From positions 180,534-244,533 of the forward strand of contig NZ_JACB01000031.1 in NCBI RefSeq assembly GCF_000520975.1: a stretch of 64,000 nucleotides of DNA. The letters run 5' to 3'. The notes under the pieces are model-generated. The model saw nothing but the letters and a program-made list of their open reading frames with translations, was not told where the DNA came from and made no database searches. The stretch's first letter is position 1. Each line of letters opens with the position of its first letter. A program made the translations under genes and the position numbers. Of the stretch, positions 58,205 to 64,000 are shown one piece after another. The stretch is from Aquimarina megaterium XH134. GTDB lineage: Bacteria; Bacteroidota; Bacteroidia; Flavobacteriales; Flavobacteriaceae.

Positions 58205-61189
58205 TTAATTAATAGTTTCTAAAGTTTCACATTCGAACTGCTGCTTTTCCTTTTTCTTGGCAGGTTGCGTTTTAAGACCACTATTTTTTGCTTTTAGCAT
58301 CATAGTAGAAAGTTTGTTTCTTTCTGAAGCAATAGATTTTCTCATAGCCTTGTCTTTTTCAAGATCAAAATAAACGGCTCCTTCGATTATAGTTTTTTCT
58401 GCTTTGGCATATATCGATAGTGGATGATCTGTCCACAATACCAAATCTGCATCTTTACCTATTTTAATGCTTCCTACCTTGTCATCGATATGTAAAAGTT
58501 TGGCAGGATTAAGAGTTACAAATTTCAAAGCATCTTCTTCGCTTACACCACCGTACTTAACCGATTTTGCAGCTTCTTGATTAAGACGGCGAGACATTTC
58601 TCCGTCATCACTATTAATTGCAGTAACGACCCCTTGTTTATGCATAATGGCAGCATTATAAGGAATCGCATCATTAACTTCATATTTGTACGCCCACCAA
58701 TCAGAGAAGGTAGACCCTCCAACACCATGCGCTACCATTTTATCTGCTAATTTATATCCTTCTAGGATATGTGTAAAAGTGTTAATTCTAAAATTAAATT
58801 TTTCGGCAACTTTCATTAGCATATTGATCTCACTTTGTACATAAGAATGACAGCTGATATAACGTTGACCGTTTATTATCTCTGCCAGGGTTTCCATTTC
58901 GGTATCTTTGCGATAGGGTTTACCACTGGTTTTACGTTTATGATATTCTTTTGCACGAGAAAAGTAATCTATATACAATTGTTCGACTCCCATTCTTGAT
59001 TGTGGGAAACGGCTAAAACTTTGCCAGTTACTTTGTTTAACATTCTCGCCTAATGCGAATTTGATAAATTTGGGTGAATTAGGATAGATAAGATTTTGAG
59101 CACTTTCTCCCCATTTTAATTTTATAATTGCAGAACGCCCTCCGATAGGATTTGCAGAACCGTGAAGAATCTGAATTGAAGTTACACCACCAGCAAGGTT
59201 TCTATAAATATCGATATCATCTGGTGATACGACATCTTCGATAGTTACTTCGGCAGAAGAATTATGTCCAGCTTCATTAATTGCTGCTGCGGCGATATGA
59301 GAATGCTCGTCAACAATACCAGAAGTAAGATGTTTTCCTGTAGCATCTATTATTTTGGCATTGCTATCATTAAGGTTTTTACCAATAGCAGTGATTTTAC
59401 CATTTTTGACTAATACATCGGTCTCTGTTAAAATCCCGTCGGTTTCATTAGTCCATACTGTGGCATTTTTAAATAGTAACGACTCTGACTTTGGTAATTG
59501 AGAATTTCCATATGCTATATTAGGATACACAACAGGAAGAACTTTGGGTTTTTCTTTTTTGTCGGTTGATTTTCTATCCTTTTTTTCTGAAGACTCTTCA
59601 GGTTTCTTTTTTACAGAAAAAGAAGTTTGCGCTCCATTAGGAAGAATAGCCTTACCACTCCAAAAATTAGGAGAGTCAGCAATGCTAGATACAATCCTTG
59701 TATATTGTGTTTTAGTTGTATCTGTATCAGTAAAAGTGATGGTTACCCAATCATTTTTATAGTTTATTTTGGTGCCTAATTTTGTTTCACCAAGTTTTAT
59801 TTCGGCTTTAGGTTTTGTAGGTTTTCCAGAAATGGACATATCATAGGTCTTTCCGGCAACGGTTAGTGTATAGTTACCATTAATATCGGTAACATTCATA
59901 TCATTCACTATATTTTTACGGCCTTGTACCCAGTTTTCATAAATAACATTGTCTTTTGAAAATAATTCGCTTTTGGTGATTATAAAGTTGGCATAACTTC
60001 CTTTTTTTATACTTCCTAAAAGATTACTCTTTCCTAAAATCTGTGCAGGTACTGTTGTTAGAGCAGCAATGGCAGTTTTTTTATCCAGACCATACTCAAT
60101 AGCTTTTATGATTCTTTCTTTAAGATCTGCTATCTTTTTTAATTTATGTGTAGTCAAAGAAAAGGTAATCCCATTTTTTGATAATACCGAAGGATTTGTC
60201 GGGGCCTGGTTCCAATGCCTCATATCTCCTAGGCTTACCAAGTTAGCCATAAAAGGATCTGAAACATCATAGGCTTCAGGAAAATCCAGAGGAATGATAT
60301 ACTTGGCATTGGTAGCTTTTACTTTGTCGATTCTGGCATATTCATCTCCACCGCCAACAAGTATATATTGTGTCTTAAATTGGTCCCCAACCTTATCAGC
60401 TCTAAACCCATTTATTCGACTTCCGGCTTCAAAAATTTGAGGAAGGTTTTTATTTCTGTTTAAGGCTTCTAGTGATAGATCTTTGTTAGTGGCATTACCA
60501 CCAGCGTACCAGTCGGCATCGTGATACATTTGTCTTAGAAGTGCCATAGCCCCCATTAATGAAGTGGGGTATATTTGTTTACTTTTATTGCTTTTAGAAA
60601 AAGATAAGAATTGTGATGATCGATCACTTAATAGTCGATCTCCTTCTGTACCTTCATTATTTAGAACTACTAATAGCCCTGTTCCTCTTACAATACCATC
60701 TGGCATATGTGTATTAAGCACTCCGAACCCTTCTTTTACATATTCTGTCGCTTTTTTTGCATCATATTTAAATGATGTTAAGGCATTTGTTTCGGGACGA
60801 ATGTGATCGTTCCAGTAGTACCCTTCTCGGGAAGCTTCGTATTGAGGATTACCACGAAAAGGACTTCCTCCTTTTCGTTTAGGCTTTTCGATACCAAAAT
60901 TGGTAAACAGATCAATAAAAGAAGCATAAATATGTTTCCCCTTTAGGTCAATTATCACACTATTCGCAGGTGCTGTAATAGCATTCCCTACCTGAACAAC
61001 CTTACCCTTTTGGATAACCAGAGTTCCGTTTTTGATTTCGGTATCAGGTGTTGTGTGAATCGTTGCATTTTTAAATACGGTATAATTAGAATTTGTTGTA
61101 TTAACCCCATCATTTTTTGGGAAATAATCCTGAGAGTAAGAATTTAAAATTCCGCATATCACCGTAAGTGATAATAGAAGTTTTTTCAT
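58205..61189 (-). CDS. Large exported double amidohydrolase
   Basis: A 994-residue protein with a signal peptide (MKKLLLSLTVICGILNSYSQ). It contains two amidohydrolase units. The first (about residues 30-420) reads HIYASFIDLFTNFGI where PGFIDxHxH is expected, so it lacks the HxH ligands. The second (about 570-960) has LTSGIVDEHSHIAAAA with HSH, later SCHSYVQSEI and FTHILEGY as further metal His, and INSDDGEMSRRL with the catalytic Asp. A linker with EESSEKKDRKSTDKKEKP joins them. The substrate may be a cyclic amide or peptide; unknown. The 5' end is duplicated as a relic near 62153-62314. Confidence 0.9.
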   Translation of the reverse strand: MKKLLLSLTVICGILNSYSQDYFPKNDGVNTTNSNYTVFKNATIHTTPDTEIKNGTLVIQKGKVVQVGNAITAPANSVIIDLKGKHIYASFIDLFTNFGIEKPKRKGGSPFRGNPQYEASREGYYWNDHIRPETNALTSFKYDAKKATEYVKEGFGVLNTHMPDGIVRGTGLLVVLNNEGTEGDRLLSDRSSQFLSFSKSNKSKQIYPTSLMGAMALLRQMYHDADWYAGGNATNKDLSLEALNRNKNLPQIFEAGSRINGFRADKVGDQFKTQYILVGGGDEYARIDKVKATNAKYIIPLDFPEAYDVSDPFMANLVSLGDMRHWNQAPTNPSVLSKNGITFSLTTHKLKKIADLKERIIKAIEYGLDKKTAIAALTTVPAQILGKSNLLGSIKKGSYANFIITKSELFSKDNVIYENWVQGRKNIVNDMNVTDINGNYTLTVAGKTYDMSISGKPTKPKAEIKLGETKLGTKINYKNDWVTITFTDTDTTKTQYTRIVSSIADSPNFWSGKAILPNGAQTSFSVKKKPEESSEKKDRKSTDKKEKPKVLPVVYPNIAYGNSQLPKSESLLFKNATVWTNETDGILTETDVLVKNGKITAIGKNLNDSNAKIIDATGKHLTSGIVDEHSHIAAAAINEAGHNSSAEVTIEDVVSPDDIDIYRNLAGGVTSIQILHGSANPIGGRSAIIKLKWGESAQNLIYPNSPKFIKFALGENVKQSNWQSFSRFPQSRMGVEQLYIDYFSRAKEYHKRKTSGKPYRKDTEMETLAEIINGQRYISCHSYVQSEINMLMKVAEKFNFRINTFTHILEGYKLADKMVAHGVGGSTFSDWWAYKYEVNDAIPYNAAIMHKQGVVTAINSDDGEMSRRLNQEAAKSVKYGGVSEEDALKFVTLNPAKLLHIDDKVGSIKIGKDADLVLWTDHPLSIYAKAEKTIIEGAVYFDLEKDKAMRKSIASERNKLSTMMLKAKNSGLKTQPAKKKEKQQFECETLETIN

Positions 61190-61344
61190 AAATGTAGTGT
61201 AAAAGTAAATTGAATCAGATTTAAAGATAATGGTTGAAATAAAAAGAGGTTATTAATTAAGATTGTTTTAACATTAGCTATTACCCTATTAAATTTGTAT
61301 TTTTAGAATTATAACTGTGTTGATTCACAATAGAATGTATAATA

Positions 61345-62040
61345 ATGAAAAGTTTTTTTATTCTTTTTTTATGGATTGGTACTACTTTGATGATTGGTCA
61401 AACCAATATAAATAATGACTTTAATTCTAGTAATAACTTAACATACGATACTACAAAAGTACTTAATGTGTATAGTAGCCCTACTGGAAACAGCTATATC
61501 GAAAAATCAATAAAAGGACATAAATATTATATAGAGGACTATAAAATAGCAGAAATTTATGTTGATGATAGGATGATTCATAAATACGCTGTTCGTTATG
61601 ATGCTTATCACGATCAAATTGAAGTTGTAGAAAATGATAAAAAATTTGTGCTTTCTAAAGAAAATAAAATCCGAGTGGTTTTGAAAGACTATGAATATGG
61701 GATATTATTAAATAAAAAAGGAGTGGAAGAATATTTTGTTATTTTTAATAAGGACAAAGAAACTTCATTAGTATTAAAAGCAAGAAAAAAAATTGAAGAT
61801 GCCAAAAAACCTCAATCGGGTTTTGAGAAATATAGGCCCCCGGCTTTTTATAGAGATTATTCTTATTTTATAAAAAACAATTCGGGTGATTTAAAGAAAG
61901 TAAGACTAAAAAAGAATAGCATTCTTGCCGTTTTGAAAGATAAAAAAGAAGAACTTGAAAAATTTGCCTCTTCAAAGAAATTGAAGTTTAAAAAAGAAGC
62001 AGATTTAATTAAAATTATAGATTACTACAATACATTGTAG
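61345..62040 (+). CDS. Tandem-family secreted protein, copy 1
   Basis: A 231-residue protein with a signal peptide (MKSFFILFLWIGTTLMIGQ). KGHKYYIEDYKIAEIYVDDRMIHKYAVRYDAYHDQIEV forms a central beta-rich domain. The C-terminal helix (KKEELEKFASSKKLKFKKEA and DLIKIIDYYNTL) is nearly the same in the two following genes. I do not recognise the family; the ASSKK and IIDYYN signature is found in all three. It is the first of three tandem paralogs and faces away from the amidohydrolase gene. It shares its upstream region with the amidohydrolase promoter. Confidence 0.75.
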   Translation: MKSFFILFLWIGTTLMIGQTNINNDFNSSNNLTYDTTKVLNVYSSPTGNSYIEKSIKGHKYYIEDYKIAEIYVDDRMIHKYAVRYDAYHDQIEVVENDKKFVLSKENKIRVVLKDYEYGILLNKKGVEEYFVIFNKDKETSLVLKARKKIEDAKKPQSGFEKYRPPAFYRDYSYFIKNNSGDLKKVRLKKNSILAVLKDKKEELEKFASSKKLKFKKEADLIKIIDYYNTL

Positions 62041-62152
62041 TACTATTAGAGTCTTGTCTAGCACTAATTTCAAGATAAAAATGTGATTATCTACTATTCT
62101 TTCCATTTTTAACTTCCAGCAGAGACAGAATAAATACATCAGAAATCCCAAT
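62041..62152. other. Spacer between copy 1 and the amidohydrolase relic
   Basis: AT-rich and without hairpins or frames. The relic listed next begins around 62153. The whole gap to the next gene (62041-62464) otherwise holds only the relic and the duplicated upstream region of copy 2. Confidence 0.4.
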
Positions 62153-62314
62153 TTGATTACGGTATCATATATAGATGTAAATCTTCACGTTTTTAATATA
62201 GCATACTTAGAATTTGTTGTGGTAACCTAGCCTATTATTTTTTTGAGAAATAATCCTGAGAGTGAGAATTAAAATTCTGTATATCACCGCAAGTGATAAT
62301 AGAAGTTTTTTTAT
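62153..62314 (-). pseudogene. Relic of the 5' end of the large amidohydrolase gene
   Basis: Reading the minus strand from 62314, ATAAAAAAACTTCTATTATC parallels the ATGAAAAAACTTCTATTATC start of the amidohydrolase at 61189; the start codon is changed from ATG to ATA. The match continues for most of the signal-peptide coding region and, more loosely, to about 62153 (GGTATCA, AATTTGTTGT). Indels break the frame. The upstream region is also conserved: TTAATTAAGATTGTTTTAACATTA occurs at both places. It shows that the block [amidohydrolase 5' end, promoter, secreted protein] was duplicated in tandem. Confidence 0.8.
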
Positions 62315-62464
62315 AAGTGTAGTGTATCATAAATTGAATCAGATGTAAAACTAAGGTTGATATAAGAAATGTTGTTAATTAAGATTGTTTTAACATTACT
62401 TGTACTAGTATATTTATGGATTTTTAGAAATTTACGAAAATATTAACAAGAAAAATTTATAATA

Positions 62465-63145
62465 ATGAAAAACCTTTTTATTCTTTTTTTAATCGTAAGT
62501 AATACTGTAATGATTGGGCAGGAAACCATTGGAGGAGGAGCCTCGGATCCTGGTGGTAATACAGCGATAGGGCCTTTTAGCTCAACAATTATAGTACAAC
62601 AAAAAGCTCGTAACACAACTATTAAAGGGCACCAGTATTTTGAAGAGAATAATGAAATAGCAACAATTTATGTGAATAAAAAACAAGTACGTCAATGCTT
62701 AGTTAGATATAATGCTTTTAATGGAGAACTAGAATATGTAGATGATAATAAAAGATTTAATATGCTAAAAGTAGAGAACTTAGAAGTTGCTCTTAAAAAG
62801 TATAGTTATAAACTATTTGAATATGAAGGAGATAGGCAATTTTTTATTGTATATAATAAAGGACCATTTTCTTTAGGCATGAAAGCATTGAAAAAAGTAA
62901 AACAAGGAAAAGAAGCAGTAACCAGTTATGATGCCAGTACACCTTCAAAATATGTTGAGAATAATAAATATTTCATAATTAATAATGAAGTGGGAGAGGT
63001 TAAAAAAGTAAAGCTTAAGAAAAAAGATATACTCAAAGTTTTAGATAAAAAAGAAGAACTTGAAAAGTTTGCTTCTTCAAAAAAACTAAGTTTTAAGAAG
63101 GAAAAAGACCTGATTAAGATTATTAACTATTATAATTCTATATAA
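62465..63145 (+). CDS. Tandem-family secreted protein, copy 2
   Basis: A 226-residue paralog of copy 1. Signal peptide: MKNLFILFLIVSNTVMIGQ. The centre KGHQYFEENNEIATIYVNKKQVRQCLVRYNAFNGELEYV aligns with copy 1 (KGHKYYIEDYKIAEIYVDD), and the C-terminus KKEELEKFASSKKLSFKKEKDLIKIINYYNSI is almost the same. Near the N-terminus a short Gly-rich stretch (GGGASDPGGN) is unique. It arose with the duplicated upstream block. Function unknown. Confidence 0.75.
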   Translation: MKNLFILFLIVSNTVMIGQETIGGGASDPGGNTAIGPFSSTIIVQQKARNTTIKGHQYFEENNEIATIYVNKKQVRQCLVRYNAFNGELEYVDDNKRFNMLKVENLEVALKKYSYKLFEYEGDRQFFIVYNKGPFSLGMKALKKVKQGKEAVTSYDASTPSKYVENNKYFIINNEVGEVKKVKLKKKDILKVLDKKEELEKFASSKKLSFKKEKDLIKIINYYNSI

Positions 63146-63295
63146 CTTTAATAATTTGACTTATCTATTTCATTTTATCCGAATTGAAAATTAACTTGTA
63201 ATATATTAGATCGTTAAATAGTATTTTTAATAATGTGAGGAGATATTATGTATATAAATCGTTTCTTTACTAAGGAAAAATTTAAATTAAAGAGA

Positions 63296-63964
63296 ATGAA
63301 AAAATTGTTTTTAGTGCTTTTATTGTTGCAAAATTGCTTGGTTGTTGGACAAGCTAAAACTGGTTCGGTTGCTGAAGCTGAAGAAACAACAAATATGAGC
63401 GCTTATGGGACTCGTGTAGTTGTTAAGAAACCTCCAAAGTACAGTGTTCAGGGGCATCAGTATTATGAAAATGAAAATAAACTTGCTTCAGTATATGTAA
63501 ACGGAAAAAAAATGCGTAGAGCCTATGTTCGATATAATACTTTAAATGATGAAATTGAAGTTACAGAAATATTCAATATTCTGAAAAAAGAGAATATTCG
63601 GGTTGTTTTGGATGAAGGATATGTGTATAAGATGTTAGATTATGAAGGGACAAAGCAGTTTTTTGTCTTTTTAAAAGAAGGGAAGAACTCTTTGGTTATG
63701 AAGGTAGAAAAGAAGATAAAGCAAGGTCAAAATGCAGTTGATGCTTATGAACAAACAACGAATGATAAATTTATAGAAAAACGTAGTTATTTCATATTGA
63801 AAGCAGGAGGAGATTTACTTAAGATCAGATTAAAACAGAAAGATATATTGAAAGCTTTGGAAGATAAAAAGAACGAAATCGAAAAGTATGTTTCCTCAAA
63901 AAAGCTTAATTATAAAAAAGAAAGTGATCTAATTAGAATTGTGGGGTATTATAATACTTTATAG
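63296..63964 (+). CDS. Tandem-family secreted protein, copy 3
   Basis: A 222-residue paralog. Signal peptide: MKKLFLVLLLLQNCLVVGQ. GHQYYENENKLASVYVNGKKMRRAYVRYNTLNDEIEV and the C-terminus KNEIEKYVSSKKLNYKKESDLIRIVGYYNTL match the other two. I chose ATG 63296; the extension from 63248 (MYINRFFTKEK) lacks signal-peptide character. Its upstream region does not contain the amidohydrolase echo, so this copy may be older or may have come from a different event. The gene ends 36 nt before the window does. Confidence 0.75.
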   Translation: MKKLFLVLLLLQNCLVVGQAKTGSVAEAEETTNMSAYGTRVVVKKPPKYSVQGHQYYENENKLASVYVNGKKMRRAYVRYNTLNDEIEVTEIFNILKKENIRVVLDEGYVYKMLDYEGTKQFFVFLKEGKNSLVMKVEKKIKQGQNAVDAYEQTTNDKFIEKRSYFILKAGGDLLKIRLKQKDILKALEDKKNEIEKYVSSKKLNYKKESDLIRIVGYYNTL

Positions 63965-64000
63965 TTGCTCTATAATTTGGTCTTATAATAATTAACTAAT

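Noticed and set aside
1..64000. CRISPR array, rRNA operon, IS element or origin of replication
   Set aside because: No regularly spaced repeats, transposase-like frame, rRNA segment or DnaA-box cluster was seen; dnaB alone does not mark an origin.

Overview
The window looks like a chromosomal segment of a marine Flavobacteriaceae bacterium; an Aquimarina-like genus is my guess from gene content, not a proven assignment. The DNA is AT-rich. Genes lack clear Shine-Dalgarno sequences. Many starts are preceded by TAnnTTTG, the Bacteroidota -7 promoter element. The gene set is typical of the family: MerR-crtI-crtB-crtZ, FecR/TonB-receptor signalling, M23/M56-BlaI, split transketolase, three linked periplasmic foldases, DKNYY and DUF6503-type proteins. 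No phage, transposase, CRISPR array or rRNA gene was seen.

Layout. 1-2.2 kb: left-edge exported protein, a serine-protease-like relic, a PAP2 phosphatase. 2.4-7.3 kb: guaB with two lipoprotein genes behind it, a 56-nt symmetric terminator, then an OmpH/Skp chaperone and an SRPBCC protein on the other strand. 7.4-12.8 kb: PpiC/SurA-type foldases and a MoxR ATPase. 13-16.3 kb: a basic secreted protein, aconitase, an orphan double-glycine-leader peptide. 16.5-24.4 kb: an NAD/ADP-ribose/RNA-2'-phosphate island. 24.5-27 kb: Crp regulator, lipoprotein, TlpA thioredoxin. 27-30.9 kb: carotenoid genes under a CarH-like MerR regulator. 31-38 kb: ECF sigma, FecR, TonB receptor, M23/M56 sensor, BlaI. 38.7-39.1 kb: tRNA-Leu and two tRNA-Lys genes. 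39-53 kb: housekeeping genes (aroK, phosphoribosyltransferase, split transketolase, tgt, LptF/G, accA, dnaB). 53-64 kb: a Cys-rich double-glycine peptide, DKNYY, DUF6503 and TPR proteins, two amidohydrolases and a tandem family of three unknown secreted proteins.

The most interesting system is the NAD island. It holds NrtR (a NUDIX-derived ADP-ribose sensor), a divergent Prs-like enzyme, a nucleoside-deoxyribosyltransferase-like protein, ADP-ribosylglycohydrolase, DUF4291, a macro domain, RNA 2'-phosphotransferase (KptA/Tpt1), a 2OG-Fe(II) oxygenase, a metallophosphoesterase and nicotinamide phosphoribosyltransferase. Three near-identical operators of the form TTGCGT-N7-ACGC lie on the promoters of nrtR, prs and nadV. 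The genes could together cleave ADP-ribosyl products, remove RNA 2'-phosphates and rebuild NAD from nicotinamide, with ADP-ribose as the inducing signal.

A second theme is 'gene-end echoes'. Short degraded copies of the 3' end of the TonB receptor, the 3' end of the 'asparagine synthetase B' gene and the 5' end of the large amidohydrolase each lie beyond a neighbouring accessory gene. They are scars of local duplication or insertion.
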